11,533 bases of DNA, from the NCBI GenBank assembly GCA_016928525.1, contig JAFGKO010000207.1, forward strand, positions 1-11,533. Reading direction: 5' to 3'. Position numbers and translations under genes: made by a program. Shown in pieces: positions 1 through 6,343 of the stretch. The notes below the pieces were generated by a model. It was not told where the DNA came from. It made no database searches and saw only the letters and a program-made list of their open reading frames with translations. The DNA comes from Anaerolineales bacterium. Lineage in GTDB: Bacteria; Chloroflexota; Anaerolineae; Anaerolineales; Villigracilaceae. The number at the start of each line of letters is the position of its first letter. Positions within the stretch are counted from its first letter, which is position 1.

Positions 1-34
1 CATCTTGCTGCATAGGATAGCATTTCCATGCCAT
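1..34 (-). CDS. 5' end of a leftward gene, truncated by window edge
   Basis: An ATG at 34-32 (minus strand) opens a frame that stays open to the window edge and reads MAWKCYPMQQD. A purine-rich AAAGGGG lies about 8 bases upstream, and a strong minus-strand promoter sits at 82-109, so a leftward gene starting here is likely. A second ATG at 29-27, in another frame, is also open (MEMLSYAAR), but it lies farther from the ribosome binding site. Eleven codons are too few to assign a product. Confidence 0.4.
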   Translation of the reverse strand, partial: MAWKCYPMQQD

Positions 35-81
35 TTTGCCCACCCCTTTCTTGAACAGAATTCCCATATTGAGAATTGCTG

Positions 82-109
82 ATTATAAGCCGGTTTCACG
101 GAGTGTCAA
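82..109 (-). promoter_or_regulatory. Sigma70-type promoter, leftward
   Basis: On the minus strand TTGACA (109-104) is followed after 16 bases by TATAAT (87-82). Both hexamers match the consensus fully. Transcription would start near 75 and give a leader of about 40 bases before the partial leftward gene. It is divergent from, and nearly abuts, the rightward promoter at 120-128. Confidence 0.7.
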
Positions 110-119
110 GTTGCCGGTA

Positions 120-128
120 TGGTATAAT
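120..128 (+). promoter_or_regulatory. Extended -10 promoter, rightward
   Basis: TGGTATAAT is an extended -10 element (TGn followed by a perfect TATAAT). No good -35 hexamer is seen at 16-18 bases, which fits the extended -10 class. It would start transcription near 135, upstream of the structured region ending in the 293-325 terminator and of rpsU-carD. Confidence 0.55.
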
Positions 129-134
129 GAATTC

Positions 135-325
135 GAATAGTTAGAAACCAATTCTGAGCGATCAGGATGTTCCTAAGAAGTGTGGAGGCATCGGCTTAAA
201 TTTGTATGATCGGTGGGCAAAACCGCCGTAGTGGACGATTTGATCCGGTTGAACAGAGTATCGTTTGTTTAGCTTAAGAGATGACTTCTTGGGATTTGGT
301 TGGAAAACCAAATCTTTTTGTTTTT
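135..325 (+). ncRNA. Structured leader or small RNA upstream of rpsU
   Basis: No credible reading frame is present in these ~190 bases, yet they are bounded by a promoter (120-128) and an intrinsic terminator (293-325). Several complementary segments are visible. Positions 172-181 (CCTAAGAAGT) pair with 284-293 (ACTTCTTGGG) with one wobble. Positions 211-216 and 223-228 form a CGGTGG/CCGCCG hairpin. Positions 146-154 (AACCAATTC) pair 8 of 9 with 293-301, the left arm of the terminator. The last pairing competes with the terminator hairpin, which is attenuator-like. Alternatively it is a stand-alone rod-shaped RNA such as 6S RNA; I cannot identify a family. The limits are inferred from the promoter and the T-run. 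Confidence 0.45.
293..325 (+). terminator. Intrinsic terminator upstream of rpsU
   Basis: A perfect 9-bp stem GATTTGGTT / AACCAAATC (293-301 and 306-314) with a GGAA loop is followed by TTTTTGTTTTT. It lies 56 bases before the rpsU start, so it ends a separate RNA, attenuates rpsU-carD, or both. Confidence 0.8.
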
Positions 326-380
326 CCTGCTGTGAAAAGCATTTAGTTTCTGCTAAAAAAATCTAAACGGAGGTTTTGTT

Positions 381-587
381 TTGCCAAAAGTAGTTTTAAG
401 AGACGGTGAATCTCAACAAAAGTTGTTAGGACGTTTCCGAAAAAAAGTCATTCGCAGTGGTGTTATGAGTGAAGTCCGTAAGAGACGCTGGTTTGTCTCC
501 AAGAATGAGCAGAGAAGGATGGATGATAAAAAAGCAATCCGGCGGCTGAAAAAGCGAGCAAGAAAAGCGCGAGAATATGGAGATTAA
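381..587 (+). CDS. rpsU: 30S ribosomal protein S21
   Basis: This is a small, very basic 68-residue protein of the bacterial S21 (bS21) family, which sits on the 30S platform near the 3' end of 16S rRNA and helps translation initiation. The N-terminal VVLRDGESQQKLLGRFRKKV segment matches the S21 start region (usually V.v..gEs.e.alrRFkr). The C-terminal third is an Arg/Lys helix (residues 44-66), as usual. The length is normal. The start codon is TTG, chosen because GGAGG at 369-373 is spaced 7 bases from it and the family begins just there; no ATG fits. It is followed after 30 bases by carD, most likely as one transcript ending at 1257-1289. Base composition is lower in GC than the respiratory genes to the right. 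Confidence 0.93.
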   Translation: MPKVVLRDGESQQKLLGRFRKKVIRSGVMSEVRKRRWFVSKNEQRRMDDKKAIRRLKKRARKAREYGD

Positions 588-617
588 TGTATAAGGAAGA
601 TGCCAGGAGGTGCTTTT

Positions 618-1136
618 ATGGATATCCAACCAGGCACGTATTCCAAGGGAGACTGGATCGTGCATGCCCATTATGGAGTCGGTCAGGTAAAAGGAATAGA
701 AAAGAAGGAACTGGATGGGGAGAAGAAACTTTTCTTCAAAGTAAAAACCTTTGATGGCGTATATTGGCTATCCGTCGTTAGAACAGACGTGGAATATATT
801 CGCCCAATTACTTCCGAGCACCAAATACGGCGTGCACTGACCATCATCCGTAGGCCGCCTGATGAGTTACCTGAGAACCACTCCCAGAGAAACAAAGTTA
901 TTTCTGATGCCTTGAACGATCCCTCTATATACGCCAAAGCTCGTATGATACGAGACCTGAATGGCAAGCAACAAGCGTCCAAACTCAATTTCTCGGAGGA
1001 GGATGCCTTCCTGAAAATGAAGAAACAACTCTTGAACGAGTGGTCTGTTGTCGAGGATCTGGATCGCAAGGTCCTGGAAGAAAAGTTGGATAAGGCATTG
1101 GAAACCAGCATCGAGAAGATTGCTGCAGAAGCATAA
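618..1136 (+). CDS. carD: CarD/CdnL-family RNA polymerase-binding regulator
   Basis: The 172-residue protein has the two-part layout of CarD/CdnL proteins. An N-terminal Tudor-like RNA polymerase interaction domain (about residues 9-65) contains the typical GDWIVHAHYGVGQVKGIE start, followed by strands ending in VEYIRPI. A helical C-terminal domain (about 66-170) binds upstream promoter DNA in the family. CarD proteins bind the RNA polymerase beta subunit and stabilise open complexes, often at rRNA promoters. I chose ATG 618 rather than the in-frame ATG at 600 because AGGAGG (605-610) lies 7 bases ahead of 618 and would be inside the longer frame. Its pairing with rpsU links a translation factor with a growth-related transcription factor; a terminator follows about 120 bases downstream. 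Confidence 0.9.
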   Translation: MDIQPGTYSKGDWIVHAHYGVGQVKGIEKKELDGEKKLFFKVKTFDGVYWLSVVRTDVEYIRPITSEHQIRRALTIIRRPPDELPENHSQRNKVISDALNDPSIYAKARMIRDLNGKQQASKLNFSEEDAFLKMKKQLLNEWSVVEDLDRKVLEEKLDKALETSIEKIAAEA

Positions 1137-1256
1137 AACGGACAACACATCAAATTACAGAGTGCTGCATAAATATCCGAACCAGAATCCCGGTTTTTTT
1201 GAAGATGATTCGCTGGATGCAAGTTCGGGAAAATATGCAAGAAGCAGTAAAGAACG

Positions 1257-1289
1257 AAACCGCTCCAAATGAGAGAGAGCGGTTTTTTT
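1257..1289 (+). terminator. Intrinsic terminator of the rpsU-carD unit
   Basis: AAACCGCTC (1257-1265) pairs perfectly with GAGCGGTTT (1277-1285) around an 11-base loop, and the right arm runs into seven Ts (1283-1289). The 120 bases between carD and this site show no gene. A weaker AACC/GGTT pairing with a T-run at 1180-1199 might pause polymerase. Confidence 0.82.
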
Positions 1290-1495
1290 CTTGATAAGGG
1301 AGTATTAAACTCAGTCCACTTCCCCTCCGCACTCTCCCGGAAATCAAGAATTAGTGATAGAAGTATGGAATCACACGATAAACTGGGCCGCCTTAGATAC
1401 GAGTTCAGAAAAGGAAGTAGCGATGAGTCTGCCCAATCTTCGAACGACGCCGGTCTTTTCTTGTATGCTTGGCCTGGAACTTGTTAGGAGGAGCT
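1290..1495 (+). other. Intergenic spacer, no gene seen
   Basis: Together with 1137-1256 this is the gene-free stretch between carD and the lipoprotein. Apart from the terminator at 1257-1289 and the ribosome binding site TAGGAGGAG at 1485-1493, I see no convincing promoter, repeat or RNA. Reading frames that cross it lack ribosome binding sites and protein-like composition. Confidence 0.5.
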
Positions 1496-2401
1496 ATGTT
1501 GCGCTCTGGTCGGGTTGCCCTGACACTCATCACTCTGTCGATCCTGGTCCTGTCTTGTGTTTTAACTACTGTCGATCTACAGGATTCAGGTGCCATCAGC
1601 ACTTCGGCAGCGCAAACCGTGATCGCCGGATTTACCCAGGCGGCAGTATCGGCGACTTTGTCCCCCATCCTACAAGAAGCAACGTTCACATGGACGCCCG
1701 AACTGCCTACTTCTACGCCCACACAAACGCTGACAGCGACAGCGGCATTCACTTCCACGCCGTTTGTTCCGCAGATCAGCGTTTCTGTGCCCACGAACTG
1801 CCGCGTCGGCCCGGGGAAGGTCTATCGGAGGGTGGGTGCGTTGTTAGTCGGCGAGACGGCTGAAGTCTATGGCCGCGACCCGACCGGCCGCTACTGGTAC
1901 ATCCGCAATCCAGACTCGGGTAGTGAATACTGTTGGATATGGGGGGAGTATGCGACCATCACTGGAAATACCGCTTTTTTGCCGGTTTATACGCCCCCGC
2001 CTACTCCAACGCCCACGTTTACACCCAAGCCCACGTTTACGCCGACGCCTTCGCCGGATTTCGAGGCTGCGTATAGCAGTCTGGATACCTGTGTGGGGTG
2101 GTGGGTGGAGATCAAGTTGCAGAATACTGGTTCGATCCCCTTCAAATCGATGGGAATCACAATTAAGGATACAGGCACCGATATCGTGATCGCAAACTAT
2201 GTGGATGGTTTCACCGATATTAATGGCTGCCTTTCTTCAACCACCAGGGATACGCTTGGCCCGGGTAAAACATATGTCGTCAGTGCTCCAGCCTTCAATT
2301 ATGATCCGAGCGGGCACAAACTGCGCGCTACGATCATCCTGTGCTCTGACCTGGACCAGAACGGTATTTGCGTGACGAAAACGATCAATTTCACACCCTG
2401 A
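1496..2401 (+). CDS. SH3-domain lipoprotein with Thr/Pro linkers
   Basis: A predicted surface or exported lipoprotein of 301 residues. Residues 1-21 form a lipoprotein signal: MLRSGR, a hydrophobic core, then VLSC with Cys21 as the lipidation site. A Thr/Ala/Ser-rich stalk (about 35-92) leads to a bacterial SH3-like domain (about 94-155; NCRVGPGKVYRRVGAL, then WYIRNP and WIWGEY). A Thr-Pro linker follows (166-187, TPTPTFTPKP style). The C-terminal domain (about 190-301) is unassigned; it has a beta-rich look and paired Cys (199, 245, 283, 292) that could form disulfides. SH3b domains often bind cell-wall or surface ligands. The start was set at 1496 by the TAGGAGGAG site 3-11 bases upstream and by the signal peptide. 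Such Thr-Pro-linked SH3 lipoproteins are common in Anaerolineae. The gene appears monocistronic; the exact role is unknown. Confidence 0.82.
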   Translation: MLRSGRVALTLITLSILVLSCVLTTVDLQDSGAISTSAAQTVIAGFTQAAVSATLSPILQEATFTWTPELPTSTPTQTLTATAAFTSTPFVPQISVSVPTNCRVGPGKVYRRVGALLVGETAEVYGRDPTGRYWYIRNPDSGSEYCWIWGEYATITGNTAFLPVYTPPPTPTPTFTPKPTFTPTPSPDFEAAYSSLDTCVGWWVEIKLQNTGSIPFKSMGITIKDTGTDIVIANYVDGFTDINGCLSSTTRDTLGPGKTYVVSAPAFNYDPSGHKLRATIILCSDLDQNGICVTKTINFTP

Positions 2402-2430
2402 ACGGTTCTTTCAAAGGGAACCGATGATCT

Positions 2431-2473
2431 TCAAAAACAAACCGTCAGCGTCCTGGGAAGGAAACTGACGGTT
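2431..2473 (-). terminator. Intrinsic terminator of tRNA-Val (minus strand)
   Basis: AACCGTCAG (2440-2448) and CTGACGGTT (2465-2473) form a perfect 9-bp stem. Read on the minus strand the hairpin is followed by TTGTTTTTGA, a usable T-run, and it begins 8 bases past the tRNA 3' end. On the plus strand no T-run follows, so it is not an evident terminator for the lipoprotein gene. A 6-bp hairpin at 2403-2423 (CGGTTC/GAACCG) lies just after the lipoprotein stop codon. Confidence 0.75.
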
Positions 2474-2480
2474 CGGCGTG

Positions 2481-2554
2481 TGGGCGGTATTGGACTCGAA
2501 CCAACGACCTTTGCGATGTCAACGCAACGCTCTAACCAGCTGAGCTAACCGCCC
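2481..2554 (-). tRNA. tRNA-Val(GAC)
   Basis: The minus strand folds as a 74-base cloverleaf. The acceptor stem is GGGCGGT/ACCGCCC, followed by TA; the D stem is GCTC/GAGC; the anticodon stem is TTGCG/CGCAA with loop TTGACAT; the variable loop is AGGTC; the T stem is GTTGG/CCAAT with loop TTCGAGT; the discriminator is A. The anticodon is GAC, reading GUC and GUU valine codons. The CCA tail is not encoded. It has its own promoter at 2567-2595 and terminator at 2431-2473. Confidence 0.95.
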
Positions 2555-2566
2555 GAACAGGTCAGT

Positions 2567-2595
2567 ATTATAACGAGGTGGGGCTGAATTTGCAA
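2567..2595 (-). promoter_or_regulatory. Promoter of tRNA-Val
   Basis: On the minus strand TTGCAA (2595-2590) and TATAAT (2572-2567) are separated by 17 bases. The start would fall near 2560, a few bases before the mature tRNA 5' end at 2554. The promoter lies between the tRNA and the stop codon of the ATPase-nuclease gene (2615), so the two are separate units. Confidence 0.75.
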
Positions 2596-2614
2596 TAGCG
2601 TTTTTTGTTCAACG

Positions 2615-4566
2615 TTATGATCCTTCTGTAATTTCAAGGCTAGTTTGATATGGTTCAGTCAGTACCCGATCAATCAGGGTTTCAGCGTCAACACCGCTGT
2701 AGTGATCCCTTAGAATATCTCTTAATCGAAATAAACGTTGGTTAGCAGTTCTTATTAGCTGGTCAAATGTGCACATCTCTACTTTGCCGAAATCACCAAT
2801 TGTGCGAGAGCGAGCATGTAGCATATTTTTATCAATTCTTTCACCAACGACAAAAGCATCAATTCTTGGCCTACCATCAATAACTCCGCTAGCACTTAGG
2901 TCTTCGACATAACCTGATGCTTGATTTACTTCATTGCGACCAATTGTTTTATCTGCTCGTTTCACTTCAATGATTAATATGTGCTCTAGTTCAACCAATA
3001 CGTCTTCGAAGCCGAATCTTTCCATTGCAACGGCAGATATTGTTGAATCTCCAATACAGAGCAAGTCAGGTCTGTTTTTGTAGTTGGCAAAAACACTCCG
3101 GTCAATTTTTCTTCCGAATAAGTCTTCTAACGCTCGATGAACGGTTTTATTAAAAGTAAATTCGCTTGATTCGTATTGTGGGCCAAAAAGCCAGCGAGCT
3201 TCTGTTACGAGTGGGTGAATAGTATGAAGCTCATCTGCTGAGTCTCTCAGTGAACTATTAATAAGCTTGTCCAAGGCCTCGATAACAGATAATCGTCGAT
3301 CAATTTCTCGTAAGACAAGTAGTGCATCTCTTGCTGTCCATTGATTGAGTAATTGATTCAATGCCTCAATGTCATCAACATCCAACTGCGAAAGCTTAGA
3401 TAATAGCGATTTACCGGATTGTGTTTTTGTTAGGTTTATCACTGCTTCAGTAGCAACTGCCAAAGTGTCAGCAGAAGTTGTGGGCGAATTTTCAACAACA
3501 TTGCTAACAAACTCTGACACTTCAACTTTCCCCAGATCATCCAACGAATTGATTTCATCGCGATGATGTCGGATTACTTCTTTTATCTTCTCTTCGGCCT
3601 TATCAACACGCATTCGACGAATAAATTCTCGTGTATATTTTGCTACTGTTTTTTGCACTTTGTCGACCAAAGTAGATAATTGAAACCCTGACCAATCTGG
3701 CAAGACAAAATCAAATAAATCATCACATTGAACGATTACAGTGAAGCGTTTAGCTGGTACTGTGCGACCATCTAAAATTGTTTCGACTCCAACTTGCCAT
3801 GAAGGTTCCCCAACCAACCTCCCTCCGACCCAAAATGCTACTCCATGATATACCATTCGCTTTGCTGTCCTGCTCGAATCGATAGCCGTTATTTGGATAT
3901 TTGCCCCTTTTATATTTATTGTAGTCTGTTCGACTACCGCTGATAAATCCATGATCGAAATGCGTTTGTCATTAATTTCAACAATAAAATTTGGGTCGTA
4001 TAGGAACCTAGCTCCGAGGACTTCTCGAGCCATATCAGGTGGTACTAAGCCTCGTTGAACAATAACGCCAAGGCGAGTTCCGTGTTCAAAATTGTTCTGT
4101 GCCAATTGTTCTTCATTTACGATTGCAAAAGGTTGTTCTCCACTCATTGATTGGAGCCAATAACGCCAATATTCTCCGTCCCTTGCAGTTTCAACAAAAT
4201 ACTCATCATTAAAGCAAAATAGAGCATGTCTACCCAAACCATTTCTGCCAAAGGCTCGCCTACGGCCATCTATTCCTGGTGGAAACTCGGCATATTCACC
4301 TTGGTGATCAACGCGGAGATAGCCTAATGTCATCCAACGTTTAAGGAACTGATCTCTTGTCATGCCTGTTCCATCATCCTCGATAATCAATTCTTCCCCA
4401 GTACTTTCAGGTATGAAGATATTAACCGTGCTTGCACCAGCATCCCAAGCATAGCAACTAATTCTGTTAATGCAGTATACGGCTCTGTGGCTATCCTACC
4501 TAAGGTTCGTCTTAGGTAGTTTTCAGCAAATAGTGTGCCATAAAATGGTTTTTGTACGTAACTCAT
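2615..4566 (-). pseudogene. Frameshifted GHKL ATPase with C-terminal PD-(D/E)XK nuclease-like domain
   Basis: Read with one inserted base at 4451/4452, this encodes 650 residues from ATG 4566. The N-terminal part up to ALTELVA (to residue 38) is in one frame; AWDAGASTVNIF onward is in the next. Restoring a single base gives the N-box ELVANAWDAGA with catalytic Glu35, Mg-binding Asn39 and Asp42. Further GHKL motifs are EDDGTGM (63-69) and GRNGLGRHALF (107-117). A middle transducer-like region and helices lead to a C-terminal domain with WLFGPQY (about 459-465), RPDLL (Asp501) and IIEVKRAD (Glu534, Lys536), the D..ExK pattern of PD-(D/E)XK nucleases. Without correction, the long frame starts at a poor TTG at 4390 after the N-box and would lack the ATP-binding Glu and Asn. 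GHKL ATPase-nuclease fusions are known near restriction and defence genes (MutL/MORC-related families); a defence role here is inference. GC is visibly lower than the operon next door, suggesting transfer. It may be a true pseudogene or a sequencing indel. Confidence 0.72.
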
Positions 4567-4803
4567 GCCGACGCCCTTTACGGAAGGTTTATATAATAAG
4601 TATACGCCAAATTAGAAATAATGTGCGATTTTTATTGAAATCTGCGAATGAGATGAATTTGGAACCTACCGAACGGTAGGTAGGTTATGGATTAATCACA
4701 ATTAAGGTCTTAACCCTAGGGTATTTCAGGCCTGGGCTTGATTTCAGGCCGCCTCCAACCCTGTAAGATGAAGGTACCTATTCGCCCATCATGGAGGTGG
4801 CCT
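4567..4803. promoter_or_regulatory. Divergent regulatory region with palindromes and direct repeat
   Basis: This 237-base spacer separates the leftward ATPase gene from the rightward cytochrome operon. CCTACCG/CGGTAGG (4665-4680) is a perfect palindrome around AA with an ACCGNNCGGT core, a shape typical of TetR-family operators. The sequence repeats GGTAGG once more (4678-4683). ACCCTAGGGT (4713-4722) is a second perfect palindrome. ATTTCAGGCC occurs at 4723-4732 and again at 4741-4750, an 18-base direct repeat spacing. The left 90 bases are AT-rich, with a weak leftward promoter candidate (TTTCTA, 17 bases, TATATA, around 4584-4618). No clear consensus promoter is seen for the operon. GGAGGTGG at 4793-4800 is the ribosome binding site of the cytochrome b gene. 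Confidence 0.45.
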
Positions 4804-5790
4804 ATGAATTTTAACGAACGCAAGGCCCTGCGCCTGGCGCTCATCCTTTCGGGAGCGGTGTTGTTGGTCGTGGCGGGATTTGGCCTGCACGGCGCGACAG
4901 CCTCCGCGTCTACGCTTGAAGCGGCACTATCCGGCGTGGAAAGCGGGGCTGTTCTCTATTCCGCGCCCCCGCCGGTCGGGCAGGATACCTGCCTGCACTG
5001 TCACATCGCGGGTGAGAACAAGAACCTGTGGACGCCGTTCGCGCGCTGGATGGTCTTCGGCACGTTCGGGATGGTCTTCGCCTTCGGCGTGTACCGTTCC
5101 GCCAGCGTCTGGACGGGGCGCAAGCCCTATAAGCCGCTGGTCAACCGCACCGTCGAGTGGGTGGACGAGCGCTACGAGCTCTCTCCAGTCTTATCGAAGC
5201 TGGCTGCGAAACCCGTCCCCAGGTTCGCGATGAAGTGGTGGTACTGCCTGGGCGGGATTACGGCCTTCCTGTTCGTGGTGCAGGGCCTCACCGGCATCAT
5301 GCTGGCCTTCTACTACAAGCCGAGCGCTGCCGAAGCCTATAACAGCATCATCTTCATCGAGAACGAAGTCCGCTTTGGGGCGGCCATCCGCATGATCCAT
5401 CACTGGGCGGCCAACGGTATGATCGTCATGGCCATCGCGCACATGCTGCGCGTGTTCATTATGGGCGCCTACAAGAACCCGCGCGAGTTGAACTGGATCA
5501 GCGGCGTGGTGCTGCTCCTGCTGACGCTGGTCTTCGGTTTCACCGGCTACCTGCTGCCCTGGGACCAGCGCGCGTACTGGGCCACCACCGTCGGCACCGA
5601 CATCGCCGGCAGCGTGCCCGCCATTGGCAACCTGGTGCTGGTGCTGTTGCGCGTCGGCTGGGACGTCAGCGAGGCCACGCTGGGACGCTTCTACGGCCTG
5701 CACATCATCGTCACGCCGCTGCTAACGCTCGCGTTCATGCTGGCGCACTTCATGATGATCCGCAAGCTGGGCGTCCAGCGACCGCTTTAG
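4804..5790 (+). CDS. petB: b6-type cytochrome b with N-terminal c-type heme motif
   Basis: The membrane subunit of a quinol-oxidising Rieske/cytochrome b complex, 328 residues. Residues 11-30 are a first membrane segment, 63-67 (CLHCH) a c-type heme-binding motif expected outside the membrane, and 82-97 a second membrane segment. From about 141 the protein follows chloroplast b6 closely. WYCLGGIT has Cys148 at the place of the Cys that holds the extra heme cn (ci) in b6f. His199/His213 and His300/His315 are the two heme b pairs. The 14-residue gap between the second pair is b6-like rather than bc1-like. GYLLPWDQRAYWA (248-260) belongs to the quinol site. ATG 4804 is set by GGAGGTGG just upstream; an in-frame start at 4738 lacks a binding site. 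Subunit IV is encoded separately by the next gene. About 110 extra residues precede the b6 core compared with plant b6. Confidence 0.9.
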   Translation: MNFNERKALRLALILSGAVLLVVAGFGLHGATASASTLEAALSGVESGAVLYSAPPPVGQDTCLHCHIAGENKNLWTPFARWMVFGTFGMVFAFGVYRSASVWTGRKPYKPLVNRTVEWVDERYELSPVLSKLAAKPVPRFAMKWWYCLGGITAFLFVVQGLTGIMLAFYYKPSAAEAYNSIIFIENEVRFGAAIRMIHHWAANGMIVMAIAHMLRVFIMGAYKNPRELNWISGVVLLLLTLVFGFTGYLLPWDQRAYWATTVGTDIAGSVPAIGNLVLVLLRVGWDVSEATLGRFYGLHIIVTPLLTLAFMLAHFMMIRKLGVQRPL

Positions 5791-5808
5791 GAGATTTTTG
5801 GATATGGA

Positions 5809-5894
5809 GCTTACGAACCACGAAGACACAAAGACAGGAAGACACGAAAGAATAAATTTTTGTGTCTTTGAGCCTTAGTGCCTTCGTGGTAAGC
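5809..5894. repeat. Long imperfect inverted repeat between petB and petD
   Basis: GCTTAC (5809-5814) and GTAAGC (5889-5894) close an imperfect hairpin. Its arms are the purine-rich ACCACGAAGACACAAAGACA-type sequence (5818 onward) and TTTGTGTCTTTGAGCC...CCTTCGTGGT on the right. The arms meet at an AT-rich loop near 5851-5857. Sequences of this ACCACGAAG...CTTCGTGGT type recur in intergenic regions of many bacterial genomes, so this is probably a dispersed non-coding element. It fills the 126-base gap between two genes that must be co-transcribed and would form a stable RNA hairpin there. A related but different copy is at 9661-9730. Confidence 0.7.
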
Positions 5895-5916
5895 ATCCGT
5901 TCCAGGAGAATAATCT

Positions 5917-6342
5917 ATGGCAACCACACATCCTGAACAAGAACAAGACAGCGTTCCCTTCTTTCCCAATCACTTCATGACCGAGTTGTATGTGGTAATC
6001 GGGATCGTCGTCCTGGCGGTCGTGATCGGGGCGCTGGGCATGCTCTCCCCGGTCGGACTGCAAGACCCTGCCGACCCACTTAACACGCCGCTGCACGTCA
6101 AGCCCGAATGGTACTTCCTGGCGCTGTACCAGTTGCTCAAATACGTCCCGCCGGCCGTCCTGGGCATCGACGGCCCGATGTTCGCGGTCGTTTCGATCAT
6201 CGTGGCGCTGCTGGTCGTCACCTTCCTGCCCTTTCTCGACCGAAAGGCAGACAGCAAGAAGGCCATACGCATACGCGCCATCGGCGCCGCGGTCTTTGTA
6301 GTGCTGGCGATTGTCCTGACCATCTGGGGAGAGGTAAGCTAA
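5917..6342 (+). CDS. petD: Subunit IV-like C-terminal domain of split cytochrome b
   Basis: This 141-residue membrane protein corresponds to b6f subunit IV, the C-terminal part of mitochondrial cytochrome b. FFPNHF (15-20) is the usual lead-in. A first membrane helix spans about 24-43, and DPADPLNTPLHVKPEWYFLALYQLLKYVP carries the PEWY motif (63-66), whose Glu takes part in quinol oxidation. Two more membrane segments lie at about 87-107 and 119-137. Three helices and ~140 residues match subunit IV rather than the longer bc1 versions. AGGAGA (5904-5909) sits 7 bases before the ATG. The Rieske gene starts one base after its stop codon, showing tight coupling. Confidence 0.92.
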   Translation: MATTHPEQEQDSVPFFPNHFMTELYVVIGIVVLAVVIGALGMLSPVGLQDPADPLNTPLHVKPEWYFLALYQLLKYVPPAVLGIDGPMFAVVSIIVALLVVTFLPFLDRKADSKKAIRIRAIGAAVFVVLAIVLTIWGEVS

Positions 6343-6343
6343 T

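Noticed and set aside
1048..1272. Plus-strand frame overlapping the end of carD
   Set aside because: Out of frame with carD, no binding site, Arg/Ser-rich shadow composition, and it runs into the terminator.
2021..2050. Direct repeat CCCACGTTTAC in the lipoprotein gene
   Set aside because: It encodes the repetitive Thr-Pro linker and needs no other explanation.
2481..2614. tRNA-Val as an attachment site for an integrated island
   Set aside because: The transferred-looking gene is on the 5' side of the tRNA, no duplicate of the tRNA 3' end and no integrase are seen in the window.
4496..4519. Perfect 9-bp inverted repeat CTACCTAAG/CTTAGGTAG
   Set aside because: It falls inside the corrected N-terminal coding part of the ATPase gene (residues ENYLRRTLGR), so it is best explained as coding sequence; no T-run follows.
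4470..4679. Plus-strand reading frame of 69 codons
   Set aside because: It overlaps the true N-terminus of the minus-strand ATPase gene, has no ribosome binding site and no recognisable features.
5191..5703. Long minus-strand frame opposite cytochrome b
   Set aside because: His/Gln/Ala-rich shadow of a high-GC coding gene; the plus strand holds an unambiguous cytochrome b.
5809..5894. Hairpin as CRISPR repeat or transposon end
   Set aside because: Only one copy at the site, no spacer periodicity, no transposase and no clear target duplication.
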